A stretch of 64,000 nucleotides of DNA from Paracoccus lutimaris (GTDB taxonomy: Bacteria > Pseudomonadota > Alphaproteobacteria > Rhodobacterales > Rhodobacteraceae): contig NZ_QPJL01000009.1 in assembly GCF_003337565.1 (NCBI RefSeq), positions 92,597 through 156,596 on the forward strand, in the 5' to 3' direction. The position numbers and the translations under genes were made by a program. The notes below the pieces were generated by a model. The model saw only the letters and a list, made by a program, of their open reading frames with translations, ran no database searches and was not told where the DNA came from. Positions 45,196 through 53,725 of this stretch are shown here, in pieces (the stretch's first letter is position 1; each line of letters starts with the position of its first letter).

Positions 45196-47172
45196 ATGCA
45201 GAACCCGCAGGCGGCCGAGGCCGGATTGCAGTCGATTCCGGCGCTTCTGGCGCGCAATGCCGATCGCTTCGGCAATATGCCCGCTTACCGCGAAAAGGAA
45301 TTCGGCATCTGGCAAAGCTGGACCTGGTTCGACGCCGCGCGGCAGATCCGCGATCTGGCGCTGGGGTTTCTGGTGCTGGGGCTGCGGCCGGGCGATCATA
45401 TCGCCATCATTGGCCGCAACCGCCCGGCGCATTACTGGTCCATGGTCGCCGCCCAGATGTGCGGCGCGGTTCCGGTGCCGCTGTATCAGGACGCCGTGGC
45501 CGACGAGATGGCCTATGTGCTGGAAAACTGCGGCGCGCGTTTCGTCGTCTGCGGCGATCAGGAACAGGTGGACAAGGTGCTTGAGGTGGGCGAGCGCGCC
45601 CCCGGCGTCGAACACATCATCTATACCGACAAGCGCGGGATGCGGAAATACGACCATACCCGCATGAACGCCCTTGCCCATGTTCAGGCCGAGGGCCGCG
45701 CCGCCGAACCGCGTCTTGGCGCGGAACTGGACGCCCTGACCGCCGGTCTGGGCTACGACGATACCTGCGTGATGCTTTATACCAGCGGCACCACCGGCAA
45801 GCCCAAGGGCGTGGTGCTGTCGAACCGCAACATCATCGAGACCGCCCGCAACACCGCCGGTTTCGACAAGCTGCAGCAGCGCGAGGAAGTGCTGGCCTAT
45901 CTGCCCATGGCCTGGGTCGGCGATTTCATCTTTTCGGTCGGGCAGGCCTATTGGGCCGGCTTTACCGTGAACTGCCCCGAGGGCGCGCAGACCATGATGA
46001 CCGACCTGCGCGAGATCGGTCCCACCTATTTCTTTGCCCCGCCCCGCGTCTTTGAAGGCCAGCTGACCAATGTCATGATCCGCATGGAGGATGCCGGCGC
46101 CATCAAGCGCTGGCTGTTTCGCCATTACATGGATCTGGCCCGCCGCATCGGCCCGCAGATCCTTGAGGGCAAGCCGGTCGGGCTGCTGAACCGCATGCGC
46201 TATGCGGTGGGCGATCTGCTGATCTATGGCCCGCTGAAAAACACCCTAGGCTATTCGCGCATCCGCGTCGGCTATACGGCGGGCGAGGCCATCGGCCCGG
46301 AAATCTTTGATTTCTATCGCAGTCTGGGCATCAACCTGAAACAGCTTTACGGCCAGACCGAGGCTTCGGTCTTTATCACCCAGCAGCCGGACGGTCAGGT
46401 GCGCTCGGATACGGTCGGCGTGCCCTCTCCGGGGGTCGAGGTCCGCATCGCCGAGAATGGCGAGGTCTTTTACCGCAGCCCCGGCACCTTCGTCGAATAT
46501 TTCCGCAATCCCGACAGCACCGCCTCGACCAAGGACGCGCAGGGCTGGGTGGCGACGGGCGATGCCGGTTTCTTCGAGGAAGCGACCGGGCATCTGCGCA
46601 TCATCGACCGCGCCAAGGATGTCGGCAAGATGGCCGATGGCCGGATGTTCGCGCCCAAATATGTCGAGAACAAGCTGAAATTCTATCCCAATATCCTTGA
46701 GGCGGTGGTCTTTGGCGCCGGGCGGGATTTCTGCACCGCCTTCATCAATATCGACCTGACCGCGGTCGGCAACTGGGCCGAGCGCAACAACATCGCCTAT
46801 GCCAGCTATCAGGAACTGGCCGGCCATCCGCAGGTCTATGAGACGATCCGCGAGCATGTCGAGGCGGTGAACGAATCCGTCGCCGCCGACCCGATGCTGT
46901 CGGGCTGCCAGATCAGCCGCTTTCTGGTCCTGCACAAGGAACTGGACCCCGATGATGGCGAGATGACCCGCACCCGCAAGGTCCGCCGCAACATCATCGC
47001 CGAGAAATACGCCGACCTGATCGCCGCGCTTTACGATGGCCGCGACAGCGTCAGCACCCGCACCGAGGTCACCTATGAAGATGGCCGCAAGGGCGAGATC
47101 CGGGCGACCCTGCGGCTTGAGGATGCGCGGGTGATCCCGACGCAAGCAATGCACAGGGTGGCGGCGGAATGA
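45196..47172 (+). CDS. AMP-dependent acyl-CoA synthetase (long-chain type)
   Basis: A 658-residue ANL-family enzyme. The P-loop is LYTSGTTGKPKGVV (about 194-207); YGQTEASVFIT, WVATGDAGF and the RAKDVGKMADGRMFAPKYVEN hinge are present. It activates a carboxylic acid to an acyl-CoA via an acyl-AMP. The size and motif style resemble long-chain or steroid/aryl acid ligases rather than acetate ones. GGGGAGG precedes the ATG. It heads an operon with a Liv-type importer and a second ligase, so the imported compound is probably a carboxylic acid. Confidence 0.88.
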   Translation: MQNPQAAEAGLQSIPALLARNADRFGNMPAYREKEFGIWQSWTWFDAARQIRDLALGFLVLGLRPGDHIAIIGRNRPAHYWSMVAAQMCGAVPVPLYQDAVADEMAYVLENCGARFVVCGDQEQVDKVLEVGERAPGVEHIIYTDKRGMRKYDHTRMNALAHVQAEGRAAEPRLGAELDALTAGLGYDDTCVMLYTSGTTGKPKGVVLSNRNIIETARNTAGFDKLQQREEVLAYLPMAWVGDFIFSVGQAYWAGFTVNCPEGAQTMMTDLREIGPTYFFAPPRVFEGQLTNVMIRMEDAGAIKRWLFRHYMDLARRIGPQILEGKPVGLLNRMRYAVGDLLIYGPLKNTLGYSRIRVGYTAGEAIGPEIFDFYRSLGINLKQLYGQTEASVFITQQPDGQVRSDTVGVPSPGVEVRIAENGEVFYRSPGTFVEYFRNPDSTASTKDAQGWVATGDAGFFEEATGHLRIIDRAKDVGKMADGRMFAPKYVENKLKFYPNILEAVVFGAGRDFCTAFINIDLTAVGNWAERNNIAYASYQELAGHPQVYETIREHVEAVNESVAADPMLSGCQISRFLVLHKELDPDDGEMTRTRKVRRNIIAEKYADLIAALYDGRDSVSTRTEVTYEDGRKGEIRATLRLEDARVIPTQAMHRVAAE

Positions 47173-47984
47173 GCATGCAGGACGGCTACACCACCCCCGA
47201 CGGCCGCCAGATCGGCCCCGTGCTTCTGGATCTGAAGAACATCACCCTGCGCTTTGGCGGCGTCGAGGCGATCAAGAACATCAGCTTCGACATCCGCGAG
47301 GGCGAGATCCGGGCGATCATCGGCCCGAACGGCGCAGGCAAATCCTCGATGCTGAACGTGATCTCGGGCTTTTATGTCCCGCAAGAGGGCGAGATCTGGT
47401 TCAAGGGCCATCGCCGCGGCCCGATGAAACCCTATGAGGTGGCACGGCTGGGGCTGGCGCGCACCTTCCAGAACATCGCGCTGTTCGACGGCATGTCGGT
47501 TCTGGACAATATCATGACCGGGCGGATGAACATGATGAAGGCCTCGCTGTTCAGCCAGGCGCTGTGGTGGGGCAAGGCCGAGCGCGAGGAAACCGCCAAT
47601 CGCGAACAGGTCGAAAAGATCATCGACTTTCTGGAAATCCAGAACATCCGCAAGACTCCGGTCGGGCGCCTGCCTTACGGGTTGAAAAAGCGCGTGGAAC
47701 TGGCCCGCGCCCTTGCGGCCGAACCGCGCATCCTGCTGCTCGATGAGCCGATGGCCGGCATGAATGTCGAGGAAAAAGAGGACATGTGCCGCTTTATCCT
47801 TGATGTGAATGACGAATTCGGCACGACGATTGCCCTGATCGAACATGACATGGGCGTGGTCATGGATCTGTCGGACCGGGTGGTGGTGATGGATTACGGC
47901 CGCAAGATCGGCGACGGCACCCCCGACGAGGTGCGCAACAATCCCGAAGTCATCAGCGCCTATCTGGGCGTGGCGCACGAATAG
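47169..47984 (+). CDS. Branched-chain amino-acid-type ABC transporter ATPase (LivG-like)
   Basis: A 271-residue ABC ATPase: Walker A GPNGAGKSS, VARLGLARTFQNIALFDGMSV, signature-region LPYGLKKRVELARAL and Walker B ILLLDEPMAGMN, with the LivG-type C-terminus. The signature loop reads LPYGLKKR rather than LSGGQ, common in LivG-related HAAT ATPases. It pairs with the LivF-like ATPase at 51616. Coupled to the ligase gene (ATGA overlap). Confidence 0.9.
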   Translation: MSMQDGYTTPDGRQIGPVLLDLKNITLRFGGVEAIKNISFDIREGEIRAIIGPNGAGKSSMLNVISGFYVPQEGEIWFKGHRRGPMKPYEVARLGLARTFQNIALFDGMSVLDNIMTGRMNMMKASLFSQALWWGKAEREETANREQVEKIIDFLEIQNIRKTPVGRLPYGLKKRVELARALAAEPRILLLDEPMAGMNVEEKEDMCRFILDVNDEFGTTIALIEHDMGVVMDLSDRVVVMDYGRKIGDGTPDEVRNNPEVISAYLGVAHE

Positions 47985-47994
47985 GGGGCGGGCG

Positions 47995-48975
47995 ATGGAG
48001 TTTCTTTACGCAAGCGAGGTGCTCGTCAACGGCCTGATGGCCGGGGTGATGTATTCGCTGGTCGCGCTGGGTTTCGTGCTGATCTACAAGGCCTCGGGCG
48101 TCTTCAACTATGCTCAGGGGGTGATGGCGCTGTTCGCCGCCATGACGCTGGTGGGCATCATGGAGGGGCGGGTCCCCTTTGCCCATATGATCAACGCGGC
48201 CTTTGGCGTGCATGTCGAGAATTTCGGCTGGACGGTGCCGGGGCTGCTGGCGATCCTTCTGACTGCGCTGGTCATGGTGGGCCTTGCCATCGCCATCGAA
48301 AAGCTGGTGCTGAAACATCTGGTCGGGCAAGAGCCGATCATCCTGTTCATGGCGACCATCGGTCTGGCCTGGTTCCTCGAAGGGCTGGGCGACGTGATGT
48401 GGGGCGCCGATGTGAAGGTGCTGGATGTGGGCCTGCCGCAGGGCATTTCCGAAACCGTCGAGACGGTGACCAACAACTGGCTGGGATACGGCTTCTTCAT
48501 CGACCGGCTGGACATCTGGGCGGCGGTGATCGCGGCGGTGCTGGTCGCGGCATTGGTCGGGTTTTCGCAATATACCAAGCAGGGCCGGGCCATGCGCGCG
48601 GTCGCGGACGACCATCAGGCGGCGCTGTCGGTGGGCATCAGCCTGCAATTCATCTGGATCATGGTCTGGTCCATCGCCGGTTTCGTGGCGCTGGTCGCGG
48701 GCATCATGTGGGGCACGAAATCGGGGGTGCAGTTCAGCCTGTCGCTGATCGCGCTGAAGGCACTGCCGGTCCTGATGCTGGGTGGCTTCACCTCGATTCC
48801 CGGCGCCATCGTCGGCGGGCTGATCATCGGCATGGGCGAGAAGCTGTTCGAATACTTCGTCGGCCCCATGGTCGGCGGCGCGACCGAAAACTGGTTCGCC
48901 TATGTGCTGGCGCTGATCTTCCTCGTCTTCAGGCCGCAGGGCCTGTTTGGCGAGCGCATCATCGAGCGGGTCTGA
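47995..48975 (+). CDS. Branched-chain amino-acid-type ABC transporter permease (LivH-like)
   Basis: A 326-residue membrane protein with about eight hydrophobic segments and the LivH hallmark GLMAGVMYSLVALGFVLIYKASG at residues ~14-36 and MRAVADDHQAALSVGI. Longer than E. coli LivH (308) because of an insert in the periplasmic loop (GRVPFAHMINAAFGVH). Forms the inner-membrane channel with the LivM-like partner. Confidence 0.9.
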   Translation: MEFLYASEVLVNGLMAGVMYSLVALGFVLIYKASGVFNYAQGVMALFAAMTLVGIMEGRVPFAHMINAAFGVHVENFGWTVPGLLAILLTALVMVGLAIAIEKLVLKHLVGQEPIILFMATIGLAWFLEGLGDVMWGADVKVLDVGLPQGISETVETVTNNWLGYGFFIDRLDIWAAVIAAVLVAALVGFSQYTKQGRAMRAVADDHQAALSVGISLQFIWIMVWSIAGFVALVAGIMWGTKSGVQFSLSLIALKALPVLMLGGFTSIPGAIVGGLIIGMGEKLFEYFVGPMVGGATENWFAYVLALIFLVFRPQGLFGERIIERV

Positions 48976-48998
48976 GAATGAAAAGATTCTATGCCTCC

Positions 48999-49129
48999 GG
49001 CGGGGATATTTGGACATGGAAGATGAGGGGCGCTGCTTTCCATCTTTCATGGGGAAATATCCCGCGGGGTTGCCGATTGGTTCGCCACCGGTTCGAGAAA
49101 CATATCGGCAACGGGGGCGCGAAGCCCCC
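48999..49129. repeat. Composite palindromic repeat between livH- and livM-like genes
   Basis: Three inverted repeats follow each other. GCGGGGATATTTGGACATGG pairs with the inverted copy at 49041-49065. GTTGCCGAT (49069-49077) pairs with ATCGGCAAC (49104-49112). GGGGGC/GCCCCC closes a hairpin at 49113-49129. The first block is the same sequence family as in thiZ and downstream of 55492. It occupies most of the 182-bp gap and may stabilise or terminate part of the operon message. Confidence 0.82.
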
Positions 49130-49157
49130 ACGGCTAGCGTGATCGGCGGAGGGAACG

Positions 49158-50234
49158 ATGTTCTATCGTGAGGCGGGCGACTTCAAGACAAGCTATCGCG
49201 ACGATGGCCAGACATTCCCGATCCGTCTGGATCGCTGGGGCTATTACGCCGTCCTTGCCGTGGCCTTTCTGGTCGTGCCCTTCGTCATCGACAGCTATTG
49301 GGCCAATGCGGTTCTGGTCCCTTTCCTGATCTATGCCATCGCGGCCATCGGGCTGAACATCCTGACTGGCTATGCAGGGCAGGTTAGTCTGGGGACTGGC
49401 GGCTTCATGGCGGTGGGGGCCTATGCGGTCTACAAGCTGATGACCGCCTTTCCGGGCGTGCCGATCGTCATCCATATCGTTCTGGCCGGCGCCATCACCG
49501 CCATCGTGGGCGTGCTGTTCGGCCTGCCCAGCCTGCGGATCAAGGGTTTTTATCTGGCCGTGGCCACGCTGGCCGCGCAGTTCTTTCTGGTCTGGCTTTT
49601 CAACAAGGTGCCGTGGTTTTACAACTATTCGGCATCCGGCCAGATCACCGCGCCCGAGCGCACGATCCTGGGCTGGGCGGTGACGGGGCCTGCAACGACC
49701 GCTTCGGCCAAATACCTGATCTGCCTGACATTCGCCGTCGTTTTGGCCTGGATCGCGCGCAACCTGACGCGCGGCATGGTCGGGCGCAAGTGGATGGCCA
49801 TCCGCGATATGGACATCGCCGCCGAGATCATCGGCGTGAACCCTCTGACCGCGAAGCTCTCGGCCTTTGCCGTATCCAGCTTTTTCGTCGGCATCGCGGG
49901 GGCGCTGCTTTTCTCGGTCTATCTGGGCGCGGCCGAGGCCAGCGAGGCATTCGGCATCAACAAGAGCTTCCTGGTCCTGTTCATGATCATCATCGGCGGG
50001 CTGGGCAGCATCTTCGGCAGCTTCGCCGGCGCGGCATTTCTGGTCCTGCTGCCGGTCCTGCTGAAAAACCTGCTGGTCGTGCAGCTTGGCTGGCCCACCG
50101 ATCTGGCCGCCCATATCGAGCTGATGATCGTGGGCGCGCTGATCATCTTTTTCCTGATCGTCGAGCCGCATGGCCTCGCCCGGCTGTGGGCGCTGACGAA
50201 AGAGAAACTGCGGCTCTGGCCGTTCCCGCATTGA
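49158..50234 (+). CDS. Branched-chain amino-acid-type ABC transporter permease (LivM-like)
   Basis: A 358-residue permease with about nine hydrophobic segments. GLNILTGYAGQVSLGTGGFMAVGAYA is the LivM signature, and KWMAIRDMDIAAEIIGVNPLTAKL is the cytoplasmic coupling loop. Forms a heterodimeric channel with the LivH-like protein. ATG 49158 follows GGAGGGAACG. Confidence 0.9.
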   Translation: MFYREAGDFKTSYRDDGQTFPIRLDRWGYYAVLAVAFLVVPFVIDSYWANAVLVPFLIYAIAAIGLNILTGYAGQVSLGTGGFMAVGAYAVYKLMTAFPGVPIVIHIVLAGAITAIVGVLFGLPSLRIKGFYLAVATLAAQFFLVWLFNKVPWFYNYSASGQITAPERTILGWAVTGPATTASAKYLICLTFAVVLAWIARNLTRGMVGRKWMAIRDMDIAAEIIGVNPLTAKLSAFAVSSFFVGIAGALLFSVYLGAAEASEAFGINKSFLVLFMIIIGGLGSIFGSFAGAAFLVLLPVLLKNLLVVQLGWPTDLAAHIELMIVGALIIFFLIVEPHGLARLWALTKEKLRLWPFPH

Positions 50235-50278
50235 AAGACCGGCTAACCGGCACATCACCCTTGGGGAGGAGAACCAGG

Positions 50279-51559
50279 ATGAAACTGAAACTTGCAACTG
50301 TCGCATTCGGCGCGCTGATGGCGGCGGGTCCGGCCATGGCCGATCTGGTCGTGCCGAACCTGTCCTATCGCACCGGCCCTTACGGCGCGAACGGCACGCA
50401 ATATGCCGACGGGTTCAACGACTATTTCACCCTGCTCAATGAACGCGATGGCGGCATCGGCGGGGAAAAGGTCCAGACCCCGGAATGCGAGACCGCCTAT
50501 AACACCGAAAAAGGCGTCGAATGCTACGAATCGACCAAGGGTTCGGGCGCGCTGGTCTATAACCCCTTGTCCACCGGCATCACCTATCAGCTGATCCCCA
50601 AGGTCTCGGCCGACAAGATCCCGCTTTACACGCCGGGCTATGGGCGCACCTCGGCCAAGAACGGCAAGGTGTTCGAATGGGTCTTCAACGCGCCGGCGAA
50701 CTATTGGGACGGCGCCTCGGTCGCGGTGAAATACCTGCTGGACCAGAATGGCGGCGACCTGAACGGCAAGAAGATCGCGCTGGTCTATCACAACAGCGCC
50801 TATGGCAAGGAGCCGATCCGCACCCTGCAGGAACTGTCCAAGAAGCACGGCTTTACCCTGACCGAACTGCCCATCGACCCGCCGGGGCAGGAGCAGAAAA
50901 GCCAGTGGCTGCAGATCCGCCGCGACAAGCCCGACTATGTCATCATGTGGGGCTGGGGCGTGATGAACCAGACCGCCATTCAGGAAGCAGCCAATATCCG
51001 CTTCCCGATGGAAAACTTCATCGGCATCTGGTGGTCCGGCTCCGAGGTGGACGTGAAACCCGTGGGCGAGGCCGCCAATGGCTACAAGGCGCTGACCTTC
51101 CACGGCGTCGGCATGGACTATCCGATCTATGACGACATGAAGAAATTCGTCATCGAGCCGGGCAAGGCCTCGCAGGGCGGGCCGCATGTCGGCTCGGTGT
51201 TGTATTCGCGCGGCATGTATGCGGCGGTCGTCATCGCCGAAGCCATCAAGAAGGCGCAGGAACTTTCGGGCACCTCGGCGATCACCGCCGCGCAGCTGCG
51301 CGACGGGTTCGAGGCGCTGGACATCACGCCTGCGCGTCTGGCCGAGCTGGGCCTGCCGGACTTTGGCCCCGAGATCAAGATGACCTGCGACAACCACGGC
51401 GGCAGCGGCATGTCCCGCGTCCAGCAATGGGACGCCGCCGCCGGCAAATGGAACCTGATCACCGACTTTACCGAGCCGGACCAGGAAATCCTGACCCCGC
51501 TGATCACCGAAGACAGCGAGGCCTTTGCGAAGGAAGCCGGCATCACGCCGCGCTGCTGA
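50279..51559 (+). CDS. ABC transporter substrate-binding protein (Peripla_BP_6 type)
   Basis: A 426-residue periplasmic protein with a signal peptide (MKLKLATVAFGALMAAGPAMA) and a type I binding fold: YRTGPYGANGTQYADGFNDYF at the ligand entrance, GKKIALVYHNSAYGKEP and GPHVGSVLYSRGMYAAVVIAEAI. It is longer than LivJ/LivK (~370). Based on the two CoA ligases in the operon, the ligand is probably a carboxylic acid rather than an amino acid. GGGGAGGAG is the ribosome-binding site. Confidence 0.87.
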   Translation: MKLKLATVAFGALMAAGPAMADLVVPNLSYRTGPYGANGTQYADGFNDYFTLLNERDGGIGGEKVQTPECETAYNTEKGVECYESTKGSGALVYNPLSTGITYQLIPKVSADKIPLYTPGYGRTSAKNGKVFEWVFNAPANYWDGASVAVKYLLDQNGGDLNGKKIALVYHNSAYGKEPIRTLQELSKKHGFTLTELPIDPPGQEQKSQWLQIRRDKPDYVIMWGWGVMNQTAIQEAANIRFPMENFIGIWWSGSEVDVKPVGEAANGYKALTFHGVGMDYPIYDDMKKFVIEPGKASQGGPHVGSVLYSRGMYAAVVIAEAIKKAQELSGTSAITAAQLRDGFEALDITPARLAELGLPDFGPEIKMTCDNHGGSGMSRVQQWDAAAGKWNLITDFTEPDQEILTPLITEDSEAFAKEAGITPRC

Positions 51560-51615
51560 CGCGACTGCCCCGGCGGCGCCATACCCGCCGGGGCCTTTAT
51601 CCAGGGGGACCGCCC

Positions 51616-52440
51616 ATGTTCGACGCCATGCCCGACCGCGAGACCTTGCTTGAGGTCAACAATATCGAGGTGATCTACAATCACGTCATTCTGGTCCTGA
51701 AGGGCGTCAGCCTGTCGGTGCCCAAGGGCGGCATCACCGCGCTTTTGGGCGGCAATGGCGCGGGCAAGACCACGACGCTGAAGGCGATTTCGAACCTCTT
51801 GCACTCCGAACGCGGCGAGGTGACCAAGGGTGCGATCAGCTATCGCGGCGAGCCGATCCAGAACATGGACCCGGCCACGCTGGTCCGCAAAGGCGTCATT
51901 CAGGTGATGGAGGGCCGCCATTGCTTTGAGCACCTGACCATCGAGGAAAACCTGCTGACCGGCGCCTATACCCGCAAGGACGGCGCCGCCGCGATCCGGC
52001 AGGACCTCGAGATGGTCTATAACTACTTTCCGCGCCTGAAAGAGCGGCGCAGGTCACAGGCTGGCTATACCTCGGGCGGGGAACAGCAGATGTGCGCCAT
52101 GGGCCGCGCGCTGATGTCGCGTCCCGAGACGATCCTGCTGGACGAGCCCTCGATGGGGCTTGCCCCGCAGCTGGTCGAGCAGATCTTCGAGATCGTGAAA
52201 GCGGTCAATGAGGGCGAGGGGGTGACCTTCCTTCTGGCCGAGCAGAACACCAATATCGCGCTGCGCTATGCCCATTACGGCTACATTCTGGAAAGCGGCC
52301 GGGTGGTGATGGACGGCCCCGCCGAGGCGCTGCGCGAGAACCCCGACGTCAAGGAATTCTATCTGGGCATGTCCGATCAGGGCCGCAAAAGCTTTCGCGA
52401 CGTGCGCAGCTATCGCCGCCGCAAGCGGTGGCTGGCGTGA
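51616..52440 (+). CDS. Branched-chain amino-acid-type ABC transporter ATPase (LivF-like)
   Basis: A 274-residue ABC ATPase from ATG 51616. Walker A GGNGAGKTT, GVIQVMEGRHCFEHLTIEENL, signature-region YTSGGEQQMCAMGRAL and Walker B ILLDEPSMGLAPQLVEQIF are typical of LivF. The C-terminus carries a basic extension (RSYRRRKRWLA) beyond the usual end. It completes the transporter with LivG, LivH, LivM and the binding protein. Confidence 0.9.
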   Translation: MFDAMPDRETLLEVNNIEVIYNHVILVLKGVSLSVPKGGITALLGGNGAGKTTTLKAISNLLHSERGEVTKGAISYRGEPIQNMDPATLVRKGVIQVMEGRHCFEHLTIEENLLTGAYTRKDGAAAIRQDLEMVYNYFPRLKERRRSQAGYTSGGEQQMCAMGRALMSRPETILLDEPSMGLAPQLVEQIFEIVKAVNEGEGVTFLLAEQNTNIALRYAHYGYILESGRVVMDGPAEALRENPDVKEFYLGMSDQGRKSFRDVRSYRRRKRWLA

Positions 52441-52477
52441 TCGGGTGGCGGGACAGCGGGTGGTTAAGAGGAATCCC

Positions 52478-53695
52478 ATGGCATTTTACGACGATCTGGA
52501 AACCCGCAGCGCCGATGAACGCGCCGACGACCTGAGGCGCGATCTGCCCGGGGCGATCGCGCGGGCCAAGACCGCGCCAGCCTTGGCGTGGATCCTGCAA
52601 GCCATCGACCCCGAGGCGATCACCACGCGCGAGGCGCTGGCGGGCCTGCCGGTGATCCGCAAGTCCGAGCTGTCAGAGGCACAGAAAAAGGCGCCGCCCT
52701 TTGGCGGTTTCGCCACCCGCCGCCCGCATGAATTCGAGCATGTCTTCCAGAGCCCCGGCCCGATCTATGAACCGGGCATGCGCGGGGCGGACTGGTGGCG
52801 GCTGGGACGGTTCCTGTTCGCGGCCGGGGTCGGCTCGGGCGATATCGTGCAGAACTGCTTTGGCTATCACCTGACGCCGGCGGGGATGATGTTCGAATCC
52901 GCCGCCCGCGCCGTCGATGCCGCCGTGCTGCCCGCCGGCACCGGCCAGACCGAATTGCAGGTCCGCGCCGCCGCCGATATCGGCACCACCGTCTATGCGG
53001 GCACGCCCGATTACCTCAAGCTGATCCTCGACAAGGCCGATGAGATGGGCGAGCGGCTGGCGCTGACGCGCGCCACGGTCTCGGGCGGGGCGCTGTTTCC
53101 GGCGCTGCGTCAGGCCTATGCCGATCGCGGCATCGCCACCACGCAATGCTATGCCACCGCCGATCTGGGGCTGATCGCCTACGAATCCCCGGCGATGCAG
53201 GGGATGATCGTGGACGAAGGCGTGATCGTCGAAATCGTCCGCCCCGGCACCGGCACTCCGGTCCCAGAGGGCGAGGTGGGCGAGGTCGTCGTCACCACGC
53301 TGAACGGCGACTATCCCCTGGTCCGCTTTGCCACCGGCGATCTGTCGGCGGTGCTGCCCGGCACCAGCCCCTGCGGGCGCACCAACCTGCGCATCAAGGG
53401 CTGGATGGGCCGCGCCGACCAGACCACCAAGATCAAGGGCATGTTCGTCCGGCCCGAACAGGTCGCGGCCCTGATCGCCCGTCACCCCGAGATCTCACGC
53501 GCTCGTGTCGTCGCCGACCGGGCCGGCGACATGGATGTGATGACGGTTCAACTGGAAACCGACGCCCAAGATGCGGCAAGATACGAGGGAACGGTGTTTG
53601 ACGCACTGAAACTTCGCGGCCGGGTGGAACTGGTGGCGCCGGGTTCGCTGCCCAATGATGGCAAGGTGATCGAGGACCGGCGCCGCTACGACTGA
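52478..53695 (+). CDS. PaaK-like phenylacetate-CoA ligase family protein
   Basis: A 405-residue ANL-family protein of the PaaK type, from ATG 52478 after a TTAAGAGG sequence. ATADLGLIAYES, the EVVVTTLNGDYPLVRFATGDLS core and KGMFVRPEQVAALI hinge are visible. Compared with PaaK the N-terminal SSGTTG-type loop is weak (QSPGPIYEPGM instead), so adenylating ability is uncertain. As a second ligase in a Liv-transport operon it may act on an aromatic or related acid. Confidence 0.84.
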   Translation: MAFYDDLETRSADERADDLRRDLPGAIARAKTAPALAWILQAIDPEAITTREALAGLPVIRKSELSEAQKKAPPFGGFATRRPHEFEHVFQSPGPIYEPGMRGADWWRLGRFLFAAGVGSGDIVQNCFGYHLTPAGMMFESAARAVDAAVLPAGTGQTELQVRAAADIGTTVYAGTPDYLKLILDKADEMGERLALTRATVSGGALFPALRQAYADRGIATTQCYATADLGLIAYESPAMQGMIVDEGVIVEIVRPGTGTPVPEGEVGEVVVTTLNGDYPLVRFATGDLSAVLPGTSPCGRTNLRIKGWMGRADQTTKIKGMFVRPEQVAALIARHPEISRARVVADRAGDMDVMTVQLETDAQDAARYEGTVFDALKLRGRVELVAPGSLPNDGKVIEDRRRYD

Positions 53696-53725
53696 TCCCG
53701 GCGGCCCTTGCCGTGGGACTTTCCG

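Noticed and set aside
45076..46125. A long N-terminal extension of the histidine kinase into the CoA ligase region
   Set aside because: The upstream part overlaps the ligase gene on the other strand and has no domain; the family start is at about 45075.
49613..50278. An in-frame extension of the substrate-binding protein gene upstream of 50279
   Set aside because: It overlaps livM in another frame; the signal peptide and ribosome-binding site fix the start at 50279.
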